In this document: in pieces, positions 33,736 to 42,117 of the stretch
Position numbering within the stretch: the stretch's first letter is position 1
How the letters are laid out: the number at the start of each line of letters is the position of its first letter
Source of the DNA: Streptomyces sp. WMMB 322
GTDB lineage: Bacteria > Actinomycetota > Actinomycetes > Streptomycetales > Streptomycetaceae
Length of the DNA: 64,000 nt
Direction of reading: 5' to 3'
NCBI RefSeq assembly: GCF_900090145.1
Contig: NZ_FMHI01000004.1
Span: forward strand, 1 to 64,000
Notes under the pieces: model-generated
Told to the model about the DNA's origin: nothing
Seen by the model: the letters and a program-made list of their open reading frames with translations, nothing else
The model's database searches: none
Translations under genes and position numbers: made by a program

Positions 33736-34409
33736 CGCTTCTTCGCCCGCTGTACGTGTACCGAAAGTGCCGGCTGACGTGCGAGGCCGAGCCGCCTGAT
33801 GCCGTCCCCGAGGACCGAGTCGAGGTCGACGCGCACCTCGTCCAGGTCCCTGAAGTGCGCCTGGGCACGCGCCCGTACCTTGCGCCGTCCCACCGCGACC
33901 CGCACCGACTGCACGCCGGAGACCTTCATGGCGCGGTCCCGCAGCACCAGCGCCGCGGCCGTCCGCTCCAACCCCCCACGCACGTCGGCGACTTCACGGC
34001 GCATCGGGAGCAGACCGCGTCGTCCCGGCGTGACGGCGAGCGCGATCAGCCACACGCCGAGCAGTGTGACCACGCAGGCGGACGCGAGGACCTTGGGGTC
34101 GTCGACAGGAGTGACCGCCATCTCGCGCGCGAGGGTGCGGCGCCAGCCCATCGCGGAACCGCCCACCCGTACGGACACCACGTCGTAGAGCATCAGGCCC
34201 GCGGCTGCGAGCGCCAGCAGGGAGACGACGCCCGCGGGCAGCCGCCGCACCGACCAGAACCGCTTCGCCCGCCCCGCCTGCCCGGGGCCGCTTCCGGGGT
34301 CGTAGCCGGCCGCGGAGACCGACTGTTCCAGATCTCCCCCGCCCGCTCCCGGGCCCGCCTGCGGCTCCTTCTCCAGCGTCGGCAACCGCTGGGTGCGCTC
34401 GTCGCTCAC
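33732..34409 (-). CDS. DUF6286-type membrane protein
   Basis: About 225 residues. A hydrophilic N-terminal 65 residues precede two hydrophobic helices (about 70-88 and 120-140) and a C-terminal domain (from VADVRGGLERTAAALVLRD) that resembles the preceding AmaP-like domain, including SGVQSVRVAVGRRKVRARA. GTG 34409 is chosen with GGGAGGG closely upstream. Overlaps the neighbouring genes at both ends (GTGA/ATGA type), so translation is coupled through the operon. A structural role in envelope stress is inferred from context only. Confidence 0.7.
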   Translation of the reverse strand: MSDERTQRLPTLEKEPQAGPGAGGGDLEQSVSAAGYDPGSGPGQAGRAKRFWSVRRLPAGVVSLLALAAAGLMLYDVVSVRVGGSAMGWRRTLAREMAVTPVDDPKVLASACVVTLLGVWLIALAVTPGRRGLLPMRREVADVRGGLERTAAALVLRDRAMKVSGVQSVRVAVGRRKVRARAQAHFRDLDEVRVDLDSVLGDGIRRLGLARQPALSVHVQRAKKR

Positions 34410-34777
34410 CGGGCCCTCCCGGACCTCTCGCCGTCCAGCTGCTGGGAGTGCAGCCGTTCCACGCCCACGGCCACGTCCGGCACGTCCATGCCGGCCAATT
34501 CCTTTACCCGCGAAACGACTTGCCGGCGCACCGCAGCACACTGCGCGCCGATGTCGGAAGGGTAGCCCAGCTCGACGAGGACACGGACCCGGGCGGTCCC
34601 GTCCCGCACCCTGGCGGAGGCGCGGGGCCAGTGACGGGGACCCGGCGGGACCCAGGGAGCGGACGTGGCGCGCAGGGCCTCCCGTGCCGCCTGAACGGCG
34701 ATCTTGGCCACGACCCGCTCGACGACGGTCGTCGCACCCCGTTCCGCTCCGTCCGGTGCCTCGGTTTCAGTGGTCAC
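34406..34777 (-). CDS. Asp23-like protein (short form)
   Basis: Soluble protein of about 123 residues. It has the Asp23/Gls24 pattern: an N-terminal helix VVERVVAKIAVQAAREAL, then a strand region (ARVRVLVELGYP), helix (AQCAAVRRQVVSRVKELAG) and final strand DVAVGVERL. It lacks a membrane segment. The GTG 34777 start is inferred from where family similarity begins. It is one of three Asp23-like proteins in this locus, beside the full-length one at 35017 and possibly the product at 35700. Confidence 0.68.
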   Translation of the reverse strand: MTTETEAPDGAERGATTVVERVVAKIAVQAAREALRATSAPWVPPGPRHWPRASARVRDGTARVRVLVELGYPSDIGAQCAAVRRQVVSRVKELAGMDVPDVAVGVERLHSQQLDGERSGRAR

Positions 34778-34790
34778 CGTCCCGTTCCCG

Positions 34791-34979
34791 TCACCTGCGC
34801 CGGCTCTCGCCGCGCAGGCGGAAGAACTCCTCCGCCCGCAGGTCACTCTCGAAGAAGCGGCCCACGACGAAGCCGAATCCGCCCAGCGCCGCCACCAGGA
34901 GGAAAGCGCTGAACCCGCCGAAGAATCCGGCGAAGCCCAGGCCCATCCCTGCGATCAAGCCGATCACGGCCATGCTCAT
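34791..34979 (-). CDS. Small Gly-rich membrane protein
   Basis: A 62-residue protein with two close hydrophobic helices separated by Gly/Phe (MAVIGLIAGMGLGFAGFFGG, then AFLLVAALGGFGFVVGRFF) and a basic end. AAAGGGG six bases upstream supports the ATG. Similar small proteins accompany Asp23 genes in actinobacteria and correspond in place to the DUF2273 proteins of Firmicutes asp23 operons. Role unknown. Confidence 0.7.
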   Translation of the reverse strand: MSMAVIGLIAGMGLGFAGFFGGFSAFLLVAALGGFGFVVGRFFESDLRAEEFFRLRGESRRR

Positions 34980-35016
34980 CGTGCGCCCCTTTGCTCAGTA
35001 CGGATGTGCGCCGCCG

Positions 35017-35514
35017 CTACTGAAGCCGCGTACGGCCCTGCTCCTCTTCTTCGTCCGGTTCGTCGGGCAACTTGACGTCGTCCACGGCGATGTTGACCTC
35101 CACGACCTCCAGGCCCGTCATCCGCTCGACCGCCGAGATGACGTTCTCGCGCACGGAACGGGAGAGATCAGCGATGGGGTAGCCGTACTCGACCACGAGC
35201 TCCAGGTCGAGCGCCGTCTGGATGTCACCGACCTCGGCGCTGACGCCCCGTGCGGCGGACCTGCTGGTCCCCGGTACGCGGTCCCGCATGGCCCCGAAGG
35301 TGCGGGCCATCCCGCCGCCCAGGGCGTGGACGCCGGGCACGTCACGTGCGGCCATGCCCGCGATCTTCTGGACGACATCGTCGGAGATGGTGGTGCGCCC
35401 CCGGTTGGCCGCCTCGACACGGGCGCCACGGGTCTCCCCCGCTCCGTCGCGTGAGGCCGTGCGCGATCCCTGTCCGGAAGCCTCGAACCGGTTGCCGGTC
35501 TTGGTGTCGGCCAT
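35017..35514 (-). CDS. Asp23/Gls24-family envelope stress protein
   Basis: First gene of the minus-strand locus, 165 residues. The Asp23 domain spans about 40-150: NRGRTTISDDVVQKIAGMAA, RDVPGVHALGG, DLELVVEYGYPIADLSRSVR and EVVEVNIAVDDVKLP. The N-terminal 38 residues and the C-terminal Glu-rich tail (PDEEEEQGR) are extra. Asp23 in Staphylococcus is an abundant membrane-associated protein tied to alkaline and cell-wall stress. ATG 35514 has AGGGG eight bases upstream. The gene is divergent from that at 35700, so the 185 bases between hold both promoters. Confidence 0.87.
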   Translation of the reverse strand: MADTKTGNRFEASGQGSRTASRDGAGETRGARVEAANRGRTTISDDVVQKIAGMAARDVPGVHALGGGMARTFGAMRDRVPGTSRSAARGVSAEVGDIQTALDLELVVEYGYPIADLSRSVRENVISAVERMTGLEVVEVNIAVDDVKLPDEPDEEEEQGRTRLQ

Positions 35515-35699
35515 GACCTTCACCCCTTTCCGTGAAGGAGAGCAATCCTGAATTGCGTCTCTTGTGCCACATTAGGTGCGCTTCGAGAGATTCGCCTCGT
35601 ACGTCCGCACTTGGCAGGTCGAGGGCCGTGCCGGGCGGTCCCCTCGGGCAGGCCGTCCGGTCACGCAGTGGGTCCGGAGAAAGACGGAGGGCAGCTGAG

Positions 35700-36548
35700 A
35701 TGGAATCCGAAGGGCTTTCCCGGGCGGTACGGCGCCAGCTCGGGCTCGGGCGGCTGCTGCCCCTGGGGGACGCGCAGGACGGAGCGTGGCTGGCGGAGAG
35801 CGCAGCGGTGGCGTCGCTCCGTGCGACGGCCTCGGCGGCGCTGCCGCATGTACGGATCGGTGACCTGCGGATCTCCTCCGCCGGGCCGGGGACGGCCGGA
35901 CTGCCGGCGGTCCCGCCGCCTCCGTCCGCGCTGCCGCCCGGTCCGCTGCGCATCGACGCCGCCTTCGCGTCGCCTGCGCACGTGCCGCTGACGACGACGG
36001 CGCAGCTGCTACGGGCGACGCTGCTGACGGCCGCGGACCGGACGCTGGGGCTGCGCGTACGCACCGTGGATCTGCGGGTCACGGACCTGCTGGAGAGCAC
36101 GAACGGGCACGACGGCCGGTCCCCCGGCGACGGCTACCGGGCAGGGGTGAGCGGCGCCGCCGGGCATCCGGCCCGTCCGGCGGAGCGGGCGTCGGCCCCC
36201 GAGACGCATCCGCCCGCCCCCGCGGACGACCCGGACGGCGCCGCCACCGCGCAGGCGGTCATCTCCGTGCCGGGAGTGACACGTCTCGACCCCGTTCTGG
36301 GGCCGGCGTCCGGCGGCCGCGCCGCCGGCGCGGTGAGCGTCACGGACACGACCGACGCCGCAGGACGCCCCACGGGGAGACATCTGCAGATCCAGATCGC
36401 GGTCGCCGAGGCCTCACGCGCCCTCGACGTGGCACGGGACGTGCGGCACGCCGCCGGCAAGGCGGCCGCGTGGGACGCCGAGGAACCGTCCCTGCCGGTG
36501 ACAGTGGCCGTGCTGATCGGCGCCGTCGACCCGGAGCGGCACGGGTGA
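35700..36548 (+). CDS. Asp23-locus protein (annotated elsewhere as P10-like)
   Basis: Protein of 282 residues with no membrane helix, rich in Ala, Pro and Arg. The segment PVTVAVLIGAVDPERHG at the end and the repeated valine-rich strands (VRTVDLRVTDLL, then VISVPGVTRLDPVLG) recall the strands of Asp23-type domains, and VISVPGVTRLDPV aligns by eye with the PGVHAL region. I recall orthologs labelled nucleopolyhedrovirus P10-like, which I regard as a spurious name. ATG 35700 has GGAGGG eight bases upstream. Divergent from the Asp23 operon, and likely part of the same stress response. Confidence 0.65.
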   Translation: MESEGLSRAVRRQLGLGRLLPLGDAQDGAWLAESAAVASLRATASAALPHVRIGDLRISSAGPGTAGLPAVPPPPSALPPGPLRIDAAFASPAHVPLTTTAQLLRATLLTAADRTLGLRVRTVDLRVTDLLESTNGHDGRSPGDGYRAGVSGAAGHPARPAERASAPETHPPAPADDPDGAATAQAVISVPGVTRLDPVLGPASGGRAAGAVSVTDTTDAAGRPTGRHLQIQIAVAEASRALDVARDVRHAAGKAAAWDAEEPSLPVTVAVLIGAVDPERHG

Positions 36549-36615
36549 CCCCACGGCCCGGTGCCCACCGGCGCACCGCGGTGCCGGAGTCACCGGCCGG
36601 GCCGGACGCGGGGTT

Positions 36616-37395
36616 TCACTCGCCCAGGCCCGCGAGGTCACGGAGCCGTCGCGTCTGAGCCGCGCGTTCGGCGGCGCACTGCTCCTCATAGGTGCGCCGG
36701 CCGGCGCCCTGCAGCAGGGCCTTGGTCTCGACGACGGCGTCCCGCGGGCCTCCCAGCAGGGCGGCCGACAGATCGGCGACGGCACTGTCGAGTTCCGGGG
36801 CGGGCACGACGAGATTGGCCAGCCCGGTGCGCTCCGCCTCGGCCGCGTGCACGAAGCGGCCCGTCACGCAGATCTCCAGCGCGCGCGAGTACCCGAGGAG
36901 GCCGACGAGCGGGTGCGTGCCCGTAAGGTCGGGGACCAGTCCGAGGCTGGTCTCCTTCATGGCGAACTGGACGTCGTCGGCGCACACGCGGATGTCCGCG
37001 GCCAGCGCGAGCTGGAACCCCGCCCCGATGGCGTGACCCTGCACGGCGGCGACGCTGATCAGGTCGGGACGGCGCCACCAGGCGAACGCCTCCTGGAAGG
37101 TCGCGATGGCCTCGTCGACCTTGTCGTCGGAAGCGCCCGCGAGTTCCAGGAACGACAGCTCGCCGTCGATTCCTTCGGGGGTGAACGCCTGCTTGTCCAG
37201 GCCGGCGGAGAACGACTTGCCTTCGGCACGCAGCACCACCACCCGGACGTCACCGGGCAGTGCCCGGCCGGCTTCCGTCAGCGCCCGCCACAGGGCGGGC
37301 GACTGGGCGTTGCGCTTGGCCGGGTTGGAGAGCGTGACCGTGGCCACGGCGCCGTCCACGGCGAGACGCACGCCGTCCTTGTCCAGCAGGGTCAT
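36616..37395 (-). CDS. Enoyl-CoA hydratase/isomerase
   Basis: Crotonase-fold enzyme of 259 residues. Oxyanion-hole segments are EGKSFSAGLDKQAF (in place of FCAGADL) and HAIGAGFQLALAADIRV. The catalytic Glu positions of enoyl-CoA hydratase are seen as VQFAMKETSLGLVPDLTG, with Glu present in KETSLG. Acts in fatty-acid beta-oxidation or related acyl-CoA chemistry; the chain length is unknown. ATG 37395 with GGAGG six bases upstream is chosen over upstream ATGs. A 13-base perfect palindrome just upstream reaches into the Shine-Dalgarno. Confidence 0.88.
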   Translation of the reverse strand: MTLLDKDGVRLAVDGAVATVTLSNPAKRNAQSPALWRALTEAGRALPGDVRVVVLRAEGKSFSAGLDKQAFTPEGIDGELSFLELAGASDDKVDEAIATFQEAFAWWRRPDLISVAAVQGHAIGAGFQLALAADIRVCADDVQFAMKETSLGLVPDLTGTHPLVGLLGYSRALEICVTGRFVHAAEAERTGLANLVVPAPELDSAVADLSAALLGGPRDAVVETKALLQGAGRRTYEEQCAAERAAQTRRLRDLAGLGE

Positions 37396-37404
37396 CGACA
37401 TCCT

Positions 37405-37448
37405 CCGGTGGTTACTCATTGGTCAAGTAACCGAAGAGTAACCACCGG
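37405..37448. promoter_or_regulatory. 13-base perfect palindrome upstream of enoyl-CoA hydratase
   Basis: CCGGTGGTTACTC (37405-37417) and GAGTAACCACCGG (37436-37448) with an 18-base spacer. A third copy of the half-site, GTAACC (37427-37432), lies 11 bases from the one at 37438-37443. It could be an operator for a dimeric repressor, or an RNA hairpin that buries part of the GGAGG ribosome binding site (37402-37406) or ends gbn transcription. Confidence 0.55.
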
Positions 37449-37469
37449 GAGAGATGCCCGGAAGCCCTG

Positions 37470-37691
37470 TCAGGCCGAGGCGGACTTCTTGCCTCGTGTC
37501 GCTCCGCCACGACCCCGCAGGGCCACGCCGGACTCACTGAGCATTCGATGCACGAAGCCGTAGGAACGACCCGTCTCTTCGGCCAGCGCCCGGATGCTCG
37601 CGCCGCCGTCGTACTTCTTCTTGAGGTCTGCCGCGAGCTTTTCGCGCGCGGTGCCGGTCACCCGGCTGCCCTTCTTCAGAGTCTCGGCCAC
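37470..37691 (-). CDS. gbn: GATC-binding nucleoid-associated protein Gbn
   Basis: A 73-residue actinobacterial signature protein with a single helix-turn-helix (KYDGGASIRALAEETGRSYG, then FVHRMLSESG), related to the DNA-binding end of Lsr2, and a basic tail GRGGATRGKK. It matches in length and sequence, from memory, the Streptomyces coelicolor protein SCO1839, described as a nucleoid-associated protein that binds GATC-containing sites and affects development. GTG 37691 has GGAGG five bases upstream and gives the 73-residue form. An in-frame ATG at 37730, also behind GGAGGGG, would add 13 residues. Confidence 0.85.
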   Translation of the reverse strand: MAETLKKGSRVTGTAREKLAADLKKKYDGGASIRALAEETGRSYGFVHRMLSESGVALRGRGGATRGKKSASA

Positions 37692-38041
37692 CCGTGCCTC
37701 CTCATGGGAAGTGCGCTTTGTGACTCTCATGATCACCCCTCCCCCTGCTTCTGGCCACCCATTCGGCAAGGTCCGTGGAACCGCCGTGAGCGCAGGACTA
37801 CCGCCCGTTTCCGGTGGAACTCGGAATTCCGGTGGCTGGATCTGCGCGGTCCCCGGCGGGACTCCGGCGAACCTCCTGGTCAGCGAGGGAGATCTTCGTC
37901 ACGGAGCGGAGTCCGGAAACGGCTGCCACAGGTCCCCGAGCCCGCCCGGCGGCCACGCCGGGATACGAGCCGCCCTCACTCATATGAAGGATCAAGCGTC
38001 GGCCGAATGATCCAGCGGAGATTGATCAAGACGGCCGGACG
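37692..38041. other. Region upstream of gbn with GATC cluster
   Basis: About 350 bases without a gene. Six GATC tetramers occur (37731, 37839, 37891, 37990, 38009, 38024). At about 70 percent GC roughly one would be expected by chance. They may be Gbn sites and point to autoregulation. The promoter itself is not clearly visible; the region after 37975 (CATATGAAGGATC) is the least GC-rich part. Confidence 0.5.
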
Positions 38042-39640
38042 TCAGGCCAGGGCGACAAGATCGGCGTACTCGTCGTTCCACAGGTCCTCGACACCGTCCG
38101 GGAGCATGATGATCCGCTCCGGCTCCAGCGCCTCGACGGCCCCCTCGTCGTGGGTGACCAGGACGACGGCACCCGTGAAGGTGTGCAGCGCGCCCAGGAT
38201 CTCCTCGCGGCTGGCCGGGTCCAGGTTGTTGGTCGGCTCGTCCAGAAGGAGCACGTTGGCGGACGAGACGACGAGCGTCGCCAGCGCCAGACGCGTCTTC
38301 TCTCCGCCGGAGAGCACCGCGGCGGGCTTGTCCACGTCGTCGCCGGAGAAGAGGAACGAGCCCAGCGTCTTGCGGATCTCGACGAGGTCCATGTCCGGGG
38401 CGGCGGTGCGCATGTTCTCCAGGACCGTCCGCGCGGGGTCGAGCGTCTCGTGCTCCTGCGCGTAGTAGCCCAGCTTCAGACCGTGCCCGGGGACGACCTT
38501 GCCCGTGTCCGGGTCCTCGATCCCGGCGAGGAGACGCAGCAGCGTCGTCTTGCCCGCGCCGTTGAGGCCGAGGATGACGACGCGCGAGCCCTTGTCGACG
38601 GCGAGGTCGACGCCGGTGAAGATCTCCAGCGAGCCGTAGGACTTGGAGAGGTCCTCCGCCATCAGCGGTGTCCTGCCGCAGGGTGCCGGATCGGGGAAGC
38701 GCAGCTTGGCGACCTTGTCGGACTGCCGCTCCTCCTCCAGGCCGGACAGCAGCTTCTCGGCACGGCGGGCCATGTTCTTGGCGGCGACGGCCTTGGTGGC
38801 CTTGGCGCCCATCTTCGCCGCCTGCATGGAGAGGGCGGCGGCCTTCTTCTCGGCGTTGGCGCGCTCGCGCTTGCGGCGCTTCTCGTCGTCCTGGCGCTGG
38901 ACGACGTACTGCTTCCAGCCCATGTTGTAGATGTCGATCGCCGCGCGGTTCGCGTCCAGGTAGAAGACCTTGTTGACGACGGTCTCGATGAGCGCGAGGT
39001 CGTGGGAGATGACCACCAGGCCGCCGCGGTAGGTCTTGAGGAAGTCCCGCAGCCACACGACGGAGTCGGCGTCGAGGTGGTTGGTCGGCTCGTCGAGGAG
39101 GAGGGTGTCGGCGTCCGAGAAGAGGATGCGGGCCAGCTCGACGCGTCGGCGCTGACCGCCGGAGAGGGTGTGCAGAGGCTGGCCCATCACGCGGTCGGGC
39201 AGGCCGAGGCTGGCGGCAATGGTCGCGGCCTCGGCCTCCGCGGCGTATCCGCCCTTGGTGAGGAACTCGGTCTCCAGCCGCTCGTACTTCTTCAGGGCCC
39301 GCTCGCGGGTGGCTCCCTGGCCGTGTGCGATGCGGTCCTCGTTCTCCCGCATCCTGCGCATCACCACGTCGAGGCCGCGGGCGGAGAGGATGCGGTCGCG
39401 GGCGACGACGTCGAGGTCGCCCGTGCGCGGGTCCTGCGGCAGATAGCCCACCTCGCCGCCGCGGCTGATGGTGCCCGCGGCGGGCGAACCCTCGCCCGCG
39501 AGGCACTTGGTGAGCGTCGTCTTGCCGGCGCCGTTGCGGCCGACGAGGCCGATGCGGTCGCCCCTGGCGATGCGGAAGGTCGCGGACTCGATCAGGATGC
39601 GGGCGCCGGCGCGCAGCTCGAGGCCGGTGGCGGTGATCAC
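38042..39640 (-). CDS. ABC-F family ATPase (ribosome-associated type)
   Basis: Protein of 532 residues with two ATPase domains and no membrane segment. First domain: GRNGAGKTT, LSGGQRRRVELARIL, LLLDEPTNHLD. Second: GLNGAGKTTLLRLLAG, LSGGEKTRLALATL, LLLDEPTNNLD. The linker between them is a charged helical hairpin (KKYERLETEF, RKRERANAEKK, GLEEERQ), like the P-site tRNA-interaction motif of EttA/Uup proteins. The group acts on ribosomes, in translation control or antibiotic protection. GTG 39640 has GGAG six bases upstream. Its end lies 350 bases upstream of gbn. Confidence 0.92.
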   Translation of the reverse strand: MITATGLELRAGARILIESATFRIARGDRIGLVGRNGAGKTTLTKCLAGEGSPAAGTISRGGEVGYLPQDPRTGDLDVVARDRILSARGLDVVMRRMRENEDRIAHGQGATRERALKKYERLETEFLTKGGYAAEAEAATIAASLGLPDRVMGQPLHTLSGGQRRRVELARILFSDADTLLLDEPTNHLDADSVVWLRDFLKTYRGGLVVISHDLALIETVVNKVFYLDANRAAIDIYNMGWKQYVVQRQDDEKRRKRERANAEKKAAALSMQAAKMGAKATKAVAAKNMARRAEKLLSGLEEERQSDKVAKLRFPDPAPCGRTPLMAEDLSKSYGSLEIFTGVDLAVDKGSRVVILGLNGAGKTTLLRLLAGIEDPDTGKVVPGHGLKLGYYAQEHETLDPARTVLENMRTAAPDMDLVEIRKTLGSFLFSGDDVDKPAAVLSGGEKTRLALATLVVSSANVLLLDEPTNNLDPASREEILGALHTFTGAVVLVTHDEGAVEALEPERIIMLPDGVEDLWNDEYADLVALA

Positions 39641-39879
39641 GGACTACTCCAGGCGGGTCAGGCGTACGTACGGACGAGGACTGGGGCGTACGTACGGCGC
39701 TAATGCATCGGGTGAGTAGCCATGCCGCCAGTCTAGCGGCGCCTGCAACTGCTTTCCCCCGCAGATCCCCGGGCCCGATCCCCCGCCGGCTTCGCCGCGC
39801 CGTTGTCAGTGACGGGTGCCACACTTCGGCTCAGCCGGAGGAGTTCCGTCCTCCGCAGGCCGGGAGAGAGGCGAATGCC

Positions 39880-40281
39880 ATGTCCGACGCACCCACGCTT
39901 TACCCCACGCTGCTGTACAAGGACGCCAAGGCCGCCGTCGCGCAGCTGGAGAAGGCGTTCGGCTTCAGACGCCTGGCGATGTACGAGGCGGACGACGGCA
40001 CAGTGATGCACGCCGAACTGGCCCACGGCAACGGCGCCGTGATGCTCGGTAGCAAGGGCAGGGAGGGTCTCTTCTCCGAGGCGATGCGCGGAGCGGGCAC
40101 GGTGGGGATCTACGTGGTGGTCCAGGACGTGGACGCACACTGCGCGCGGGCGCGCGAGGCGGGCGCCGAGATCCTCATGGAGCCCACCGACCAGGACTAC
40201 GGCGCGCGGGATTACATGGCGCGGGACCTCGAGGGCAACGTGTGGAGCTTCGGCACCTACACGCCCGCACTGGGCGGTTGA
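39880..40281 (+). CDS. VOC-family protein (glyoxalase/bleomycin-resistance fold)
   Basis: Single-domain vicinal-oxygen-chelate protein of 133 residues with the PhnB-like pattern: TLYPTLLYKDAKAAVAQLEK, FGFRRLAMYEADDG, VMHAELAHGNGAVMLG, and the second half QDYGARDYMARDLEGNVWSFG. One His (MHAEL) and one Glu-rich position could bind a metal. GAGAGG eight bases upstream supports ATG 39880. Substrate unknown; proteins like this often detoxify or bind small molecules. Confidence 0.85.
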   Translation: MSDAPTLYPTLLYKDAKAAVAQLEKAFGFRRLAMYEADDGTVMHAELAHGNGAVMLGSKGREGLFSEAMRGAGTVGIYVVVQDVDAHCARAREAGAEILMEPTDQDYGARDYMARDLEGNVWSFGTYTPALGG

Positions 40282-40325
40282 ACGGCTGACGGGCCGGCGG
40301 CGGCACGGCCCCGTGTCGTGAGCCG

Positions 40326-41780
40326 TCAGACGCCGCCGCCGGTGTGCACCTGGAAGGCAGCGCGGCGCACCGCCTTGGCGAGGGCCGGGTCGGGGTGCGC
40401 CGCCGCGAGGGCGACCAGCACCTGCACCGTGCGCGGATGCCCGACCGCACGCACCTCCTCCAGCAGCTTCGGCACAGTTCCCTGGACCGCCGTCTCCAAG
40501 TGGTCGACGAGCAGCCGCTGTTCGCCGTGGTCGGTGACCGCTGCGGCCGTGTCGACCCACAGCCACGTCGCCTCCTGACGGCTGAGCACGCCGGGGGCGC
40601 CTCCGGCGAGGTCCTCGGGATCGGCCCCGTCCAGCTCGGCGAGCCAGAGCAGTGCGTAGGGGCGCAGGGTCGGTTCCTGTGCTCCTTCCCGCACGGCCTC
40701 CTCCGCGGGAGCGCCGATGACGCGCAGGGCCTCGAAGGCCAGCCCGCGGATGAGGGCGTCGTCGCCGCGGGCCGCCGCGAGGAGTTCGGTGACCGCGGCG
40801 CCGTTGGAGCGGGCGGCGATCCAGGCGCGGTACTCGTCGCGGGCCGGTCCGGGCGTGAGCCGCGCGCAGCCGCGCAGCATGTCCTGGGCGGACTGCTCGA
40901 TGTTCCCTGCGGGGCTCTGCGCGGCGACACAGATCTGCTCGAGCTTGGTCCACACGGCCCAGTTGCCGAGCGGGGTGAGGACCGCCGATCCCTGCCGGAC
41001 GCCCGTCTCCCCTTCGCTGCCCTGTGGTTGGGAGGACGCCTCGGCGTCGGCGCAGCGGGTCAGTGCTCCCACTGCCGCGAACCCGTCGAGCGCCCAGTCG
41101 AGCAGGGCCGGCAGGAGCATCTGCTCCGAGTGGTCCGCGGCGCCGCCCTCCTGGGAGGCCGGCTCGTCGAGGGCGTCACGCTCGGCACGCAGCTCGGCCA
41201 CGCGCTGGGCCAGCAGATCGTGCAGCGCGGGGAAGGCGACGGGCCCGGCCGTCAGATGCATCACGGACAGCAACTGGGGTGCGGCCTCCACGACTTCGGC
41301 GACGAGTGCGGGGTCCGCGGGAGTCGGCGCCGGATAGGCCAGGGACCACGCGTCGAAGAGCGCCATCCAGCCGCGCAGCACCGCGCTGTCGTCACGCTCC
41401 CAGGCGCGCAGCCGCCAACCGGGGCGGGCGGTGCCGCCGTGCAGCTCGATGAGCCCTGCCAGGCGTGCCCGGTCCCAGTGGGTGCGTACGTCCTCGACGG
41501 GCATCCGGAGTGCGGCGGCGGCCCGTTCGCGCTCCGGGCCGCTGCCGGGGAGAGCCTCGTTCCGTTCGGCCCACCGGGCGAGCACGACGGCGTCCGCGAG
41601 TGCGGCCCTGGCCTGCCGGGCCAGCTGCTCGCGCGGCGGCAGCCCTTCGGGCGGCGGCGGGGACGGGCGCCGGCGGCGGGCCGTCACGGTGCGCCTGGCG
41701 GCGGCGATCGGCCGCGTGGGGACGAGGCGGAGCGGGTTGTCTCGCGGGGTACGGGACGGCGTCACAGGAGCAGTCTTCAT
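40326..41780 (-). CDS. Large conserved hypothetical protein, helical
   Basis: Protein of about 484 residues with no recognised domain. It is rich in Ala, Leu and Glu, with many paired amphipathic helices (LLAQRVAELRAERDAL, LLEEVRAVGHPRTVQVLVAL, PDPALAKAVRRAAFQVHT), and the end resembles HEAT/Armadillo repeats. The N-terminal 50 residues are basic and Pro-rich. No signal peptide or membrane helix. Similar large proteins exist in Streptomyces, to my recollection, without known function. ATG 41780 is uncertain; ATG 41867 or an upstream start would lengthen it. Confidence 0.6.
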   Translation of the reverse strand: MKTAPVTPSRTPRDNPLRLVPTRPIAAARRTVTARRRRPSPPPPEGLPPREQLARQARAALADAVVLARWAERNEALPGSGPERERAAAALRMPVEDVRTHWDRARLAGLIELHGGTARPGWRLRAWERDDSAVLRGWMALFDAWSLAYPAPTPADPALVAEVVEAAPQLLSVMHLTAGPVAFPALHDLLAQRVAELRAERDALDEPASQEGGAADHSEQMLLPALLDWALDGFAAVGALTRCADAEASSQPQGSEGETGVRQGSAVLTPLGNWAVWTKLEQICVAAQSPAGNIEQSAQDMLRGCARLTPGPARDEYRAWIAARSNGAAVTELLAAARGDDALIRGLAFEALRVIGAPAEEAVREGAQEPTLRPYALLWLAELDGADPEDLAGGAPGVLSRQEATWLWVDTAAAVTDHGEQRLLVDHLETAVQGTVPKLLEEVRAVGHPRTVQVLVALAAAHPDPALAKAVRRAAFQVHTGGGV

Positions 41781-42117
41781 GGTTCCCGGCACAAATCCCA
41801 AACGGGGCCCCGGAATGACCGAATCCGCTTGCTTGGGCGGGGCGGATTTCCGTGCAGCGATGCTCATTTGACGGGTGAAAGCGGACGCCCTCACCTCCCC
41901 GGTCCCGGGCGGCCCGCGGCCACGCGTCCCCGCCCTCACGGCAGTTTCCCCGCTGCGGTGCCCCGGCAGCGGTCACCCGCTGTCGTTGCGCCGCTGTGGT
42001 TGTCCGCCCGCGTCGCCTCACCCTGGTGCCGCCGGCCGGGGCCGGCTTCCCGGGCTCCGCCGCCGCGCGCGTGTGGCGCGTTCCGTCGCGGCCGCCGGGC
42101 CTGCGGCCTGTGCCCGG
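41781..42117. other. Intergenic region
   Basis: About 340 bases between the helical hypothetical gene and the hydrolase gene, both on the minus strand. An inverted repeat AATCCGC (41822-41828) / GCGGATT (41842-41848) is present. It lies upstream of the 41780 start and could be an operator for that gene or, if the gene starts further upstream, part of its coding sequence. The rest (41870-42110) is very GC-rich and shows nothing recognisable. Confidence 0.4.
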
